Shown here in pieces: positions 43,596 through 54,539 of a stretch of DNA of 64,000 bases. The stretch is taken from contig ONZQ02000008.1 in assembly GCA_900312665.1 (NCBI GenBank), positions 1,677,713-1,741,712 on the forward strand. Direction: 5' to 3'. Below the pieces are notes generated by a model, which was not told where the DNA came from, ran no database searches, and worked only from the letters and a program-made list of their open reading frames with translations. A program made the translations under genes and the position numbers. Every line of letters begins with the position of its first letter. Positions within the stretch are counted from its first letter, which is position 1. This stretch comes from Cephalotrichum gorgonifer. Lineage: Eukaryota > Ascomycota > Sordariomycetes > Microascales > Microascaceae.

Positions 43596-43679
43596 GATGA
43601 TTGATTTTCAAGCAAGATTTGATGTGGAAGTGGACAAGTAGTAGACGAGGATATCGTAAATCTCAAGGGAAGCCTTGTC

Positions 43680-43689
43680 CATTATATGC
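43680..43689 (-). promoter_or_regulatory. TATA-like element of the GH10 gene
   Basis: On the minus strand this reads CATATAATGG, about 85-95 bp before the xylanase start codon. Confidence 0.45.
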
Positions 43690-43880
43690 TTGTTTAACAG
43701 GGCATCTTGAAGTAATACAAATGGAACTAATGGCCGGGCATCCTCGCCGAAATCACCATTCTGTCCACCAGTAATACAGCTGAGCCAGGTCTAGTGCCAA
43801 GTTGGAAAGGTTTAATGAAATGTAATTGTTCCGGATGGAATATTGACATCTCAACTGCAAAGAGTTAGAGCCTTTTGCAC

Positions 43881-44108
43881 GATGGACTGCTGTGGGTTTC
43901 AAAGAATGAAGGGTTAATCCTCCAATCTCGTTGCCAGTGGGGAGGCGTAAAGCATCATGTGGGGTTGTATTACCAATGTTTTACAGACTTCGGTCCACGC
44001 CCGATTTTCGCGCGATGGACGCCTGTGAATTTTATAGCCTAATTACGGGGTTAATCCTCCAATCTCGTCGCAAGAGAGGAGACATCAAGGATCATGTGGG
44101 GTTGTATT
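43881..44108. repeat. Duplicated ~90-bp segment upstream of GH10
   Basis: Two imperfect direct copies lie at 43881-43970 and 44014-44108. Both begin with GATGGAC, share GGTTAATCCTCCAATCTCG and end with ATCATGTGGGGTTGTATT. Each copy contains GTGGGG, which fits the CreA/Mig1 consensus SYGGRG, and lies 0.3-0.5 kb upstream of the xylanase start. The copies have diverged in their middle parts. Confidence 0.8.
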
Positions 44109-45522
44109 CACTTTTTGCCGGGTTCGTGTCTGTCCGTGCCCGTTCCATCAGGGGGCAGAAGCGCTACAATCAGAAAGCGCTGTCCGGAAGCTAGCTTTCG
44201 GCAGTTGCCAGAAGACCTTCGATGATGATGCTGTCCCTCCTCGATCTTTTACTTTGCGGCGGCCATTACTTTTGGTCTTCTCCAGGTGGGTGGCCCTTGG
44301 ACACGCTGGTCTACCTGTGCTCGATCCGTCGGTCCGATCCTCCTCCGGATCGACTTATCCGCTCACATTGCCTCCTATGCCTGCGTCCAAAACTGCTCAC
44401 TCTTCCCACCGAGGCTGAGTCGTCCGAGCTGACCACCCCTGAGAGCTTACTCATATGGCAGCTGAAATTGAAACCGAAGGCATCATTCCTCCATGTTTTA
44501 AACCTCCGATGGGCCTTCCGACGTCCTGAACTCCACTACCGCACGACCAATATCGTGCGCTTTGCGCTGAGCCACGACCGTCCCGTGATTGTGGCCCCTG
44601 CCTCCAAAACTTCCATTACCATGGATTCAAGGTAGCAAGCTTATAAGGGCAATAAAACAGAGAATTTTGTTTAATATATTAGATTAGACTTCGGAAATTT
44701 TTCAACATTTCAGTGATTATCGGGAGGTGAACGAGGGAACTGACCAGTCAATCCGCCAATAATTATGTCCTAAAATTAGTTTGCAATACCGATCCCACAG
44801 GGGGGGGGACGGAGGTCGAGCTGTATATGTGACAGGTGCCCAATCGGACATTAGACACCTACTTGGGTTCATCCTCATCCAGGTTATCCTATTCCATACT
44901 AAGTTCGGAGTAAATGCCCCGCATATGGACGGTAAATTAATTTTCGCCAAGTAAGATACTTCTACTTGAGATGCCTTCGAAGCGGATCTCCCTTATCCAG
45001 GTTTTCAATTAAGGCAAGGCTGGGAGACAGGTTATAGAGCCAAACATCAGGTTGTCGCTCCAAGCCATGCGCCAAGTTGAACGGAAATCATTTAAAGCAT
45101 GAATGGCCACTCGTATTACTGTTCAGGCCTTTTATGTGGAGTAAGTTAAGTCCTGGTAATAATAGCGAATTCACTCCTGAGGATCAAGGTCGCACTGGGA
45201 ATCAAGCCACCCAGGTGGCAGCAGAAATTCTCCACCAGCGACGGCACGGATTGTATTAGGCAAGGATGATATCTTAGGATAATTAACATCTACTTCAAGC
45301 AAGTATGTACCGTCGCGACAATATAGGATAGAGAGTCTCACCTTGCTATAATACAGCTAAGCTCGGGGTGCGCCTGGTTGGGGGAATCCAAATAAATATA
45401 CACTATCGGGGCGGGGATTTTTATTGGCTGGGCCAACAAAGGCTAAGAAGGATGTTCATTTCCCCTGTTCGATAATTCGTTCTTGGGCTCCATATCCAGG
45501 ATTTCCCTCTTTCAAGGACACA

Positions 45523-46347
45523 ATGGCTTCGGCAACACGAACCTACCTCGCCTACCAGCACAATGCAAAGCTCTACAATCTCCGGGCTAAAATTACTTCC
45601 GTCCGCCCTTTCTCCGCCCTCCACGAAGCTAGTCGACTTCTCTTTAAGCAGGCAGACGAAGACGTCTACGTCGTAGTCACCGATCAAACAATCTTCCATC
45701 CGCAGGGTGGTGGCCAGCCATCCGACGTCGGTACGATAACCAGCACATCTGGCATCTCTTTTACTGTGTTGGCTGTGCGCAAGGATGTTGTGTACGAGGG
45801 CCAGGTCTTGCACCTAGGGCGGTTCGGCTCCTCCGGAAGCAACAGTCCCAGTATGTTTAAGGAGGGCGATACCATCGACCTGGCTATCGACATTGAGAAA
45901 CGGCTTCATCACTCTCGCCTGCATACTGCTGGTCATGTACTAGGCGCGGCTGTCAGACACCTTGTCGAGAACGAAGTCGAAGGTTTCGACGAGCTGAAAG
46001 CATCGCACTTCCCTGACTCCGCGTCCTGCGAGTTCCAGGGCCTGATCGAGGGGAAGTGGAAGGGGCCAATCCAGGCAAAGGTGGACGAGTATATTGCAGC
46101 TGGCATGCCCGTTGAGATAGAGTGGTGGGACGAGGAGGACTTCCGGAAAAGGGGGCTAGAGCGACTGGTGCCAGACCCGGGTTTGGTCCAACCGGGGGAG
46201 AAGTTCCGTGTAGTGAATATCGTAGGGGCAGAGGTGTATCCGTGTGGGGGGACCCATGTCGATACGACAGACCGGTGTGGGGAGACCACGGTGAAGAAGA
46301 TTTCGAGGAGCAAGGGGCAGTCTCGCGTTAGCTACAGCGTAAAATAG
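45523..46347 (+). CDS. Alanyl-tRNA editing protein, AlaX type
   Basis: This intronless gene encodes 274 residues. Free-standing AlaX proteins hydrolyse mischarged Ser-tRNA(Ala) or Gly-tRNA(Ala). They are built from the editing domain of alanyl-tRNA synthetase. The four zinc-ligand positions are present: HTAGH gives His134 and His138, and CGGTH gives Cys241 and His245. An FHPQGGGQPSD motif (58-68) marks the N-terminal glycine-rich part, and GTHVDTTDRCGE follows the last ligand. The protein is probably cytosolic. The ATG used here is preceded by ACA at -3 and gives an N-terminus without extra low-complexity sequence; the frame is open upstream to 45424. No tRNA-charging domain is present. Confidence 0.9.
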   Translation: MASATRTYLAYQHNAKLYNLRAKITSVRPFSALHEASRLLFKQADEDVYVVVTDQTIFHPQGGGQPSDVGTITSTSGISFTVLAVRKDVVYEGQVLHLGRFGSSGSNSPSMFKEGDTIDLAIDIEKRLHHSRLHTAGHVLGAAVRHLVENEVEGFDELKASHFPDSASCEFQGLIEGKWKGPIQAKVDEYIAAGMPVEIEWWDEEDFRKRGLERLVPDPGLVQPGEKFRVVNIVGAEVYPCGGTHVDTTDRCGETTVKKISRSKGQSRVSYSVK

Positions 46348-46577
46348 AAAGCGACGCAGTATCGGGAAGTTATTCAATTTGCAACTAGAAACTTCGTCCG
46401 GAAGGTAGCTATCTCCATCTCGTGTGCCATTCCAAACGGTGTGCAAGTATTAAAATACTTTATTAGATATATACTATATACCCTGCAATATTTGTCGGTA
46501 CGTCGTTAGATACTGCGCGTCGATTCTGAGGTCATAAATACTATATTCCTTCCCTCTCAGGGAGTGGCAATAGGACT

Positions 46578-48623
46578 TCAAACGGTTATCCATCTCGCCA
46601 TCCAGGTATCGACAACCTGCTTGGCCTCATCAACCAGACCAAGTTCTAGCAGAAGCTGCGTAGTCCCTCTCACAGCCGACTCCAGCGCGGAGAAGATCCA
46701 GGCGTGCGTGATACTCGTGTGCTCGCCGATAAACACAGTATTGTATTGGGTGGTGTGGTACGCGGGGATGAATAGCTCCTGCTGCCCAACCGTCGGGCTC
46801 GCCCACGCACCCGCCTGGTGCTCATCTACTTCCCAGCATTGGCGGTCAAAGTTTCCTGTGAACTGCTCATCCGCGACCTGGCCGTGTGCCTCCACCACAG
46901 CACGCTGCACCAGCGCCACATGATCCTCATCGCTAAGTGCAGCAACGGAGCGGGCCATGGTTCCCGAGATGTAGGAGCCCAGGATGACTCCAGGACCCGT
47001 CGCATTGATGTTGTAAGAAGGATAGCAGATGTTGCCTACGCCGGGGATGTCGACGGAGCCACACCCGCCGAATATGGGGTTTTCCTGGTGCTCCCAGAAG
47101 CGCGTCTCATAGTGTAGGGCGACCTTGCAGGACTGGGCGTAGTTAAGGGTGGAGATGGCGCGCGAGAGGAGGCTCGAATAGGCCGGGGTCCTCCACAGGC
47201 GCACCTTGGAGAAGGGTACCGCGACGACGGCGTAGTCGTAGTCATCGCTCTTCGGAACAGCATCGAACTCATCATCTCTCCACTGAACCGAAACCTTGGA
47301 TGTTGCGTTATTGAAGCCGAGTCCCTCGACCTTCCGTCCGTAGGTAATCTTGCCCTTGACGTGCGGCCCGAAGGCGCGAGGCAGAGAGCTGAGGCCCTTG
47401 TCGATGGTGCGCCACGTCGTCGCGCCAAAGTAGGTGCTATCGTACCACTCCCCCCACAGTGGAGTGTTGCCCGATCCAGAGAGAAAATCGACGGTGTCGG
47501 CGTCAAGTCCGAGTTTGTAGCGGAGGAATGCTGTCTCTGACCAGTGGAACAGGCCTTGGTCAATAGCCTCCCTGTGCGCTCTGAAGATGTTGGTGGAAAT
47601 GTTGCGCATCCTCTCCGGCGTGAGGCCTATAAGCTCGGCAACGGATTCTTCCGCCTCCTCCGCGCCTTCGGGCTTCGGGCTGGAGTTCCTTAGTGAAGGA
47701 TCAGCAGCAATCTGGGCGCTCGATGGAATCTGTCCGTTTGGAAGGCGGCCACCGCGGGAGTCAGCTGGTGTGTTAGGGCTAGACTGAGTCCAGGGAATGA
47801 ACTTGACAGCTAGGTCCGGTTCCTTTCTGTTCATCTTATTGAGGACATCGGCGAGCTGGAAGACCATCTTGTGGTCCTGGATATCTAGCGTCTCGTTCGT
47901 GTCGGCGTAGTGTACGGACACGGGGAACCGCATGGGCCCCATTTCCTGGTACTGATAGTCCGACGGGTCGGTGCCGTTCAGGTACTTGGTGCGGACCCGC
48001 CCACCGTGGCGTTCTGTAGACTCGATGATGTGCCAGTTGTTCATCCCAACCGAGCTTAGCAGCAGACTTGTCATAAGGCCGGACATGCCGCCGCCGACGA
48101 TGGCGACACTCTTGCGCTTGACCCGGGCGGAGTGCACGCTGTTGTGGCGGCCTTTAGTCTTCAGGTACTTCACGCCATCGAACCAGAGACCATTAGAGTC
48201 TCCGATCTCGCTCAGGCTCTCCCGGCGGCTTAGGGCAGGCTCGGAGATGCCGACGGGCTCGGAGCGGCCGATCAGCTGGGAGCCAGAGTAGGCATGCAGG
48301 CACCCGTGCTGTATCGTGTCGCTGGGAACCACCCACACGAGACGGTCTGGTGCCGCGTCCGCCTCATCGACAAAAAGGGAAGCTACTTGGTGGTGGCTTT
48401 TGCTAGAAGTAGTCGAGGCGCAGTCACCGTAGACAATTTCGATTTCGCCCTTGGGGGTTGCCTTATCCCCATAGGTGATGTGGACATTATGCACAGATCC
48501 ACTTGACAGGTTGTCGGGAACGCGGAAAAGGATAGCCTCCAGTGGTTCTGTTGGGGCTGGGATGGCAAATGATGTGCCAGCAAGGAGAGGGAGGAGAATG
48601 GTTGACGTTTTTAGGTTCACCAT
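46578..48623 (-). CDS. Secreted L-amino-acid oxidase (flavin amine oxidase family)
   Basis: This single-exon gene encodes 681 residues. It starts with a signal peptide (MVNLKTSTILLPLLAGTSFA). An N-terminal extension of about 170 residues precedes the dinucleotide-binding fingerprint VAIVGGGMSGL (173-183), followed by the ESTERHGGRVRTKY segment that contacts FAD. The middle has YQEMGPMRFP, which holds the Arg that binds the substrate carboxylate in L-amino-acid oxidases. The end has the FAD-closing GEHTSITHAWIFSALESAVRG. Such enzymes convert L-amino acids to keto acids, ammonia and H2O2, serving nitrogen scavenging or antimicrobial defence. Several NxS/T sites fit secretion. It is expressed away from the AlaX gene's end, with which it converges. 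Confidence 0.9.
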   Translation of the reverse strand: MVNLKTSTILLPLLAGTSFAIPAPTEPLEAILFRVPDNLSSGSVHNVHITYGDKATPKGEIEIVYGDCASTTSSKSHHQVASLFVDEADAAPDRLVWVVPSDTIQHGCLHAYSGSQLIGRSEPVGISEPALSRRESLSEIGDSNGLWFDGVKYLKTKGRHNSVHSARVKRKSVAIVGGGMSGLMTSLLLSSVGMNNWHIIESTERHGGRVRTKYLNGTDPSDYQYQEMGPMRFPVSVHYADTNETLDIQDHKMVFQLADVLNKMNRKEPDLAVKFIPWTQSSPNTPADSRGGRLPNGQIPSSAQIAADPSLRNSSPKPEGAEEAEESVAELIGLTPERMRNISTNIFRAHREAIDQGLFHWSETAFLRYKLGLDADTVDFLSGSGNTPLWGEWYDSTYFGATTWRTIDKGLSSLPRAFGPHVKGKITYGRKVEGLGFNNATSKVSVQWRDDEFDAVPKSDDYDYAVVAVPFSKVRLWRTPAYSSLLSRAISTLNYAQSCKVALHYETRFWEHQENPIFGGCGSVDIPGVGNICYPSYNINATGPGVILGSYISGTMARSVAALSDEDHVALVQRAVVEAHGQVADEQFTGNFDRQCWEVDEHQAGAWASPTVGQQELFIPAYHTTQYNTVFIGEHTSITHAWIFSALESAVRGTTQLLLELGLVDEAKQVVDTWMARWITV

Positions 48624-48710
48624 CTTGCAGGATTTTGACTAGGAGTAGCCAAGAGCAGTAGATGACGATGATGAGGCTCAATAACTATAGAACTACTGTT
48701 GTATGCCGGC

Positions 48711-48718
48711 TTTATATA
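48711..48718 (-). promoter_or_regulatory. TATA element of the amino-acid oxidase gene
   Basis: On the minus strand this reads TATATAAA, about 90 bp before the start codon. Confidence 0.5.
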
Positions 48719-51523
48719 TTAGGAGATCAACATCCTCTACCCTGTAGATCATCTGTAGCTGCAGCAACCCCTCCACCAGTTCCTGGGGTTGAGGGTGCTG
48801 GATTGATTTGGCGGGTGTCTAATCTTGACAGCACATATCACCTCTTACCTACGATAGGCAATGATAAGAGGGAGAAAAAACAATTTTTACTATCTTATCC
48901 AAGCTTGCATCTCCACTTGTATGACAGTCTCCACATATCCTTAGAATTGCCCCGGTTCCTACACCACCATATCTGTGCAATGTATTTGAAAGTCACTCTA
49001 AGATATCACTACGAGTAACCTAACATGAGAACTGGCCCTGGCATAGATCTTGATGATAGTAGCTAATACTTCAAGAAGATCTTGAAGGGCTGGACTAAAC
49101 CTTTCTCCTCCAAAAATATCCATCGCACAACACCTAATATACTGATCGTATAGCAAGCAAGCAAGATATCTCCATCTACATCTATACTACTGATAACTGT
49201 ATCAAGGGTGATCATGTCATCCCATGATTGCCATTTATAGCTATAAAGTCTCGAATCATACAGCGCTCTGATATTTTCGACGTCCTTGTGGTACATAGGT
49301 TTACTTCATTTCAAATTAAGTGGGGCTATATTTCAATGAGCAACTGTGGGGAGATGCAGAGGTATACATGTGAACCTTGGTGCAATTATAGATGATTATA
49401 AGCAAGTGTGAATAGTAATCCTGGGTAGATAAGGTCATGCATACTACTTTCTACGCTTTCGAGTCATCGCTGTTTGCCCTTATCACCATCCCCGCAACAA
49501 GTCGGGAATAGCTGGGGCACTGCACGGCACTTCACAGTCCCGGCTTACGGACCAGAGATAACCCCGCATCAGAGATAACCACGCACATTAGCTCCAAAGC
49601 CGGGATCTCATCCCTGCATCCCGACTTACTTGTACAAGCATGGTCTCTCCACTACTTCGATATTCCGATTCTCGAATGGGATACCATTCTAGTTCTAGAA
49701 GCAGCAAAAGTCCCGCCATTATCCTGGAGGCTGGAATCAAAGCCTTCAATCCGCTTGTCTTTCTTTGGAAGGTGGACATTTTGGAGCTCGGGAGTTATAG
49801 CTCCAGTGGTAGCCTGCTTATCATTGTGGGCATCCCCCCCGCCCCATTTTGCAGCGCGTCGTCCTCGGGCGTGCCGGAACATCTTTTCCACTTATCGACT
49901 ATCTCGCTGAGTCACTACTGACCATCCCTAGCAGCCATGAATGTATGGTAACTAGGAACATATGATTAAAAGACCATTGTCATAGATTAAGCTTTGTATT
50001 TTATATCTTACCGCCCAGTAAATCAGTGGTAAGTTCAAGCCAATGGGGTACAGGATCGACGATACTTATATTCCCCTCATTTTTCTTTCATTCTTTCTTC
50101 ATTGTATATCGACCTTGGTATGTTATAGCCTAGAGAGGAAGAAGAGTAAGGAATATATCCCACTAGCAAGCATATGATGGATGATAAAAGCAATGCTACT
50201 GATAACATACCTTCCAGACAGCTCTACTTTTCCCCACCTCCCTACCCTAGTGTCGACTCGAAGATTGAGGACAGAATATTTATTAGATATAGTGACACAG
50301 CTATCACTATTCCATTTGTCATGATATTACAGGTGCCGGTCTTGGTCTCCTAGTGTTCCCGGTTGAACTGTTGTATCCCCTTATAAGCTAGTACGAGGAG
50401 CTGGAATTATACTGGGTCGATAATAAGAGGGACACTGATACGAGCGTTTTGGTGGAGTCTTCTAGATCACCTAAGAGTGATATGGTAAATAGGCAGATTA
50501 AATACTTGGACCTGGCTCTGGACCTGAAAGATCTAACAAGAGACTTGAGTGCACGAACAATATCACTTTATTCTTTCGAAGTGCATTATCCAGAATAACG
50601 CGGTTGCTAAAGCGGCAGTTTCGAAACTCTAGAATACCACTCCCTTAATATGGACATATACCATGATTCATGCCAAGCCTTGCATTGATTGTGTTAAGGG
50701 TGTACTAAGGAGCTTGTCGAAGTACGAGGTCAAGAGCGAAGACTGCTTTACCTGACAGTAGAATCAAGGGATCATAACGAGCTCCCGGTCTTATAAGCTA
50801 TACAATCGGGCCAAGAACAAACAGGCTATGTTTCAATTCTAAGTCAAATGGTTGTGCCAAGCCTGAGAGTAGGTTCAGTCTTAATATACTTATATTGACC
50901 CGAGGAATTGGGAATGAGAGGCCTGGTGGGCCTTGGATGCAAACCTCGGGTGGTCATGCATCGTCGAAACGCCGTGTCAGACTCGTTCGCCCTACTCTGT
51001 ATAAATATATTAAATTATTCTTCGCCTGTATGATCTATGTCAGCTTTGAGGTATAAGTTTGTTCATAATGGTAATCATCCACACTCGAGGTACTAGGACT
51101 GCATCACCACTTGTTACTGGCTTGCTAATCCTTCAATGGCAGGGAAGTAATCTCTAACATGAAAGGAGAGCGAGAGGTACGAGTCATCCTCGGCTATGAA
51201 CTGCTAAAACCCACAAGCAGTAGTACCTGGGCTTCTGGTTTAAATAGGTATGGTGAAATTAAAGTAGATGGAAATAACCACATCTAATCATCGTGCAATC
51301 TACTGATAGTTGCATTATAGTCCAGGTATCCCGGGTGCATGGATGGGAAGAACCCGGCAGACCTATTGGCGGTATATATTCTCATAGAGGTAGCGTGTCT
51401 AGCTGGTCCTCCGCTGTCAGATTGTAAGGGTATTCCTTAGAGTGGAGATCGTGGCGATCCAGATGTATAAAATCCCGATACTATAAGTAAAGGAAATATA
51501 GTCATGGAAGACTCAGCGGGAGA

Positions 51524-52039
51524 TTATCTACCTCTATTCCCAGCCTGTTCCAGGAAGTAGTTGCCTTCATAACCAGGAATACTTTGACCGGGTGGTCCCA
51601 AGAGTAGTGAGGCAAGCATATAGAGTAAAACAGCCAGGATCAAGTATGAGGGTAGGCTTGCTATCCCGCTGACGCCGCGTTTGGAAGGAGCTCTTTCTAT
51701 CATGATATTAACCATCTTCATATAGATACTGGCATTATTAAAGATGTTCCTACAAGCATGAAATATACATGGATCTGGTGATGCTGCTCTAAAGTACCAT
51801 TGACAGGACCTGACCGCACTTGCTTCCATTACTGCTGTGGAGTAACTTCTATGGGTGATATATAGAGGATAACCGACACTATAGGTTCCATTTGCGATGA
51901 AGCCGGGCTCACTTGAGAGAGAAGCAAACCTGGAAGAAACAATTTGAAGGAATCCTGGCTCCCTCATTAGAACCATGACATCCTCTACTCTCATCCTAAG
52001 CATGGCCGTTTCTGGCATGTCCGATTCCCATTCTCTCAT
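51524..52039 (-). CDS. Orphan open frame, 171 residues, doubtful
   Basis: This is the only sizeable frame in the AT-rich stretch. It has one strong hydrophobic helix near the C-terminus (YLILAVLLYMLASLLLG) and a middle with several Cys, Ser and aromatic residues. I do not recognise a family. In DNA with this many stop codons a 171-codon frame is unusual, so it may be an exon of a larger membrane protein or a young relic. No convincing flanking exons or promoter were found. Confidence 0.25.
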   Translation of the reverse strand: MREWESDMPETAMLRMRVEDVMVLMREPGFLQIVSSRFASLSSEPGFIANGTYSVGYPLYITHRSYSTAVMEASAVRSCQWYFRAASPDPCIFHACRNIFNNASIYMKMVNIMIERAPSKRGVSGIASLPSYLILAVLLYMLASLLLGPPGQSIPGYEGNYFLEQAGNRGR

Positions 52040-52881
52040 ACTTCAGGGCCACCTTTATTTGATAATGTAGTTCGTGGTAAATGTATTAGAGAAAGCTACT
52101 TATAAAGCATATGGTTCCTGTAGATACTGGAAATAGTTACTTTAGATAGCTTGTAGGTCTAGGAAGAGATAGAAAATTCATATATTTGCCTACCTTGTAA
52201 GAACTTCAATATAGCTGAAGTAAGAATTAAAGACCTTGCACGCTAAGCGGGCTCCAAGAGTCCGAGAGTTGGCATAGGATATCTCAATTACCTTGAGAAG
52301 TCTAGATGATATAGTATTAGTATGAGGCATAACGCTAGAAAAGACAATAATATTGGCAATGGATATGATGAAGTCACGGTTATATTTCTTAACACCTCGT
52401 CTAAAAGAAGTGATATCACGAACTGTTCATCTTGCCCTAGCATAGAGACTCATTCAAACTAGTCTCTGCTGGATGCCAGGTGGCGCTGCATGGTGCTTTC
52501 GCTCTCGATATCGTGAATACTGTTGCTGAAGACCCCGCCTGCGTCGCTGCCTGTGGGCCGCCCAGTTTGTTGGCCCACTGTATGTGAGCCCTCTGGAAGC
52601 CGATATTCGGCTGGGTAGCCCAATGCCTGTACAGGACGTTAAACCAGCCTCAAGCCGGAAATACCCGCATAGCATGGGTTCTCCAGGGGGCTGGGAAACT
52701 ACCGGCATGCCTTGGCGATCTCATTGAAGTATGTGATATTATAGAAACGTCATAGCTACATATTTAATCCAATAGTTCTGAATAAGAAACGGTATATAGT
52801 TCTTGGCGGATCTATACTTTGTAGCTTGTAACTAGAGGGGTTACACCTATGCGGGGTAAGAGTGGTGTCACTAGCATGCTG

Positions 52882-52888
52882 TATAAAA
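52882..52888 (+). promoter_or_regulatory. TATA box of the cyanase gene
   Basis: TATAAAA lies 108 bp before the cyanase start codon and is followed by a pyrimidine-rich leader. Confidence 0.65.
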
Positions 52889-52995
52889 CGGCTCTCCCCG
52901 CTTCCGCTTTCTAATCATCTTCTACTCTCCCCTCCCTATTTCAATCTACCCCGGACACAAAATACTGCTTTTCAGCTACAACTGAATTCGCAATC

Positions 52996-53625
52996 ATGGA
53001 TATTGCTGGCATTGACGTAAGCTTATTGGTCCATTGGGAGCTTGTCCTAGAGATAAATAGAAGGGCACTAATCCCTTCTAGCCGAGCCATTCCAACCTGC
53101 ATCGGTCCTCAGAGGTCCTCTTCTCTGCAAAAGCTGCCAAAGCCCTCTCGTTTGAGGAAATCGCTCGTCACATTGGCCGAAGCGAGGTATCCACTGCCGC
53201 GTTGTTCTACGGCCAGGCTCGCGCCTCTCCGGAGGATATCCGGAACCTCTCGTCGCTGCTGGATCTTCAAGAGGAGACGCTAGCTGCTGCGCTCTCTGGC
53301 TTCCCTGACAGGGGACGAACGGTGGAAATGCCACCTCGGGAGCCACTGATTTACCGCTTATATGAGATTGTGCAGAATTATGGGTACGCGTATAAGGCCG
53401 TGATGAATGAGAAGTTTGGAGACGGGATCATGAGTGCTATTGCCTTTTCCACGGATGTCAAGAAGGAGACAGATGAACAGGGCAATAATTGGGCAATTAT
53501 TACCATGAGGGGTAAATGGTGAGTCATTATCCTCCCTATACGAGGTTATTCCAAGCAGAAGCTCCCTCTTACTTGCTTGGCTAGATGTTAACTCATATTA
53601 AAGGCTACCTTACTCGCGCTTCTAG
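52996..53625 (+). CDS. cynS: Cyanate hydratase (cyanase)
   Basis: Cyanase turns cyanate and bicarbonate into CO2 and carbamate, which yields ammonia. Three exons (52996-53016, 53082-53518, 53604-53625) join to 159 residues, the normal length for fungal cyanases. The first exon has 7 codons. The last is 22 nt and restores the family-typical ending KWLPYSRF; without it the frame would stop early at TGA. An N-terminal helical domain contains IARHIGRSEVSTAALFYGQ. The catalytic domain carries the invariant triad Arg99 and Glu102 (YRLYEIVQNYG) and Ser125 (GIMSAI), matching E. coli Arg96, Glu99 and Ser122. Its reading frame is fully intact although it sits in an AT-rich decayed region. Confidence 0.93.
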
Positions 53626-53837
53626 GATTCACTAGGGATTTTAGGAGTACAATGATGCTACTAGTTGAAGTTCTTTTTCAACACTATATTAAAGTATTTG
53701 TATGATAACTATCCAGCAAATACCTTCGAGTAGCAAAATGAGACTGGCTAAATGCCCGCAGTGTCTGGCAATTATTCTCCGCGGACTCTAGGGCTATTAG
53801 CTAAATTTCGTCCTTTGACTATGTATTTGGTCGTCTT

Positions 53838-54419
53838 TGACATAGAGGTTGTAACCCCCCTGTGCTGCATAGATATCTCTGTCCCTACTCTNNNNNNNNN
53901 NNNNNNNNNNNNNNNNNNNNNNNNNNNNNNNNNNNNNNNNNNNNNNNNNNNNNNNNNNNNNNNNNNNNNNNNNNNNNNNNNNNNNNNNNNNNNNNNNNNN
54001 NNNNNNNNNNNNNNNNNNNNNNNNNNNNNNNNNNNNNNNNNNNNNNNNNNNNNNNNNNNNNNNNNNNNNNNNNNNNNNNNNNNNNNNNNNNNNNNNNNNN
54101 NNNNNNNNNNNNNNNNNNNNNNNNNNNNNNNNNNNNNNNNNNNNNNNNNNNNNNNNNNNNNNNNNNNNNNNNNNNNNNNNNNNNNNNNNNNNNNNNNNNN
54201 NNNNNNNNNNNNNNNNNNNNNNNNNNNNNNNNNNNNNNNNNNNNNNNNNNNNNNNNNNNNNNNNNNNNNNNNNNNNNNNNNNNNNNNNNNNNNNNNNNNN
54301 NNNNNNNNNNNNNNNNNNNNNNNNNNNNNNNNNNNNNNNNNNNNNNNNNNNNNNNNNNNNNNNNNNNNAGAGAGACAGAGATATCTATGCAGCACAGGGG
54401 GGTTACAACCTCTATGTCA
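53838..54419. mobile_element. 46-bp perfect inverted repeat around an assembly gap; candidate TIR element
   Basis: The arms 53838-53883 and 54374-54419 are exact reverse complements over 46 bases, starting TGACATAGAGGTTGTAACCC at the left outer end. Between them are 477 N (53892-54368). Perfect arms this long suggest the ends of a DNA transposon or a MITE of about 0.6 kb whose inside was not assembled; a hairpin-forming palindrome is the alternative. I see no target-site duplication directly outside the arms. Frames called across the N run are meaningless. Confidence 0.6.
53892..54368. other. Assembly gap (477 N)
   Basis: Unresolved bases, presumably because the flanking inverted repeat prevented assembly. 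Confidence 0.99.
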
Positions 54420-54539
54420 GAGTTATTCACTCGATCTACTATATTCATCAAAAGCCTTTAGCTTTTGGTGATTTTGCACCAGCCCGCTTCTTGGTATGGC
54501 CATCAGTTCCGTGTTGTCGAGTGTCATGTCTTGGCCCCT

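Larger units (their letters stand above)
43596..45522. other. Intergenic between GH10 and the AlaX-type gene
   Basis: No gene is supported. A 137-residue plus-strand frame at 44222-44635 has no recognisable domain. Apart from the duplicated promoter unit, the stretch is moderately AT-rich and unremarkable. Confidence 0.5.
48624..52995. other. AT-rich gene-poor stretch
   Basis: Over 4 kb with many stops in all frames and frequent TA steps. Apart from one unexplained minus-strand frame (listed separately) I find nothing that codes. The texture fits old, mutated repeat DNA, possibly changed by repeat-induced point mutation, but I found no recognisable transposase or reverse-transcriptase remnant. 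Confidence 0.5.

Noticed and set aside
44222..44635. 137-residue plus-strand frame between GH10 and AlaX genes
   Set aside because: No domain, no clear start, no neighbouring exons.
53752..54471. Frames of 188-239 residues across 53.8-54.5 kb
   Set aside because: They consist almost entirely of unresolved bases from the assembly gap.
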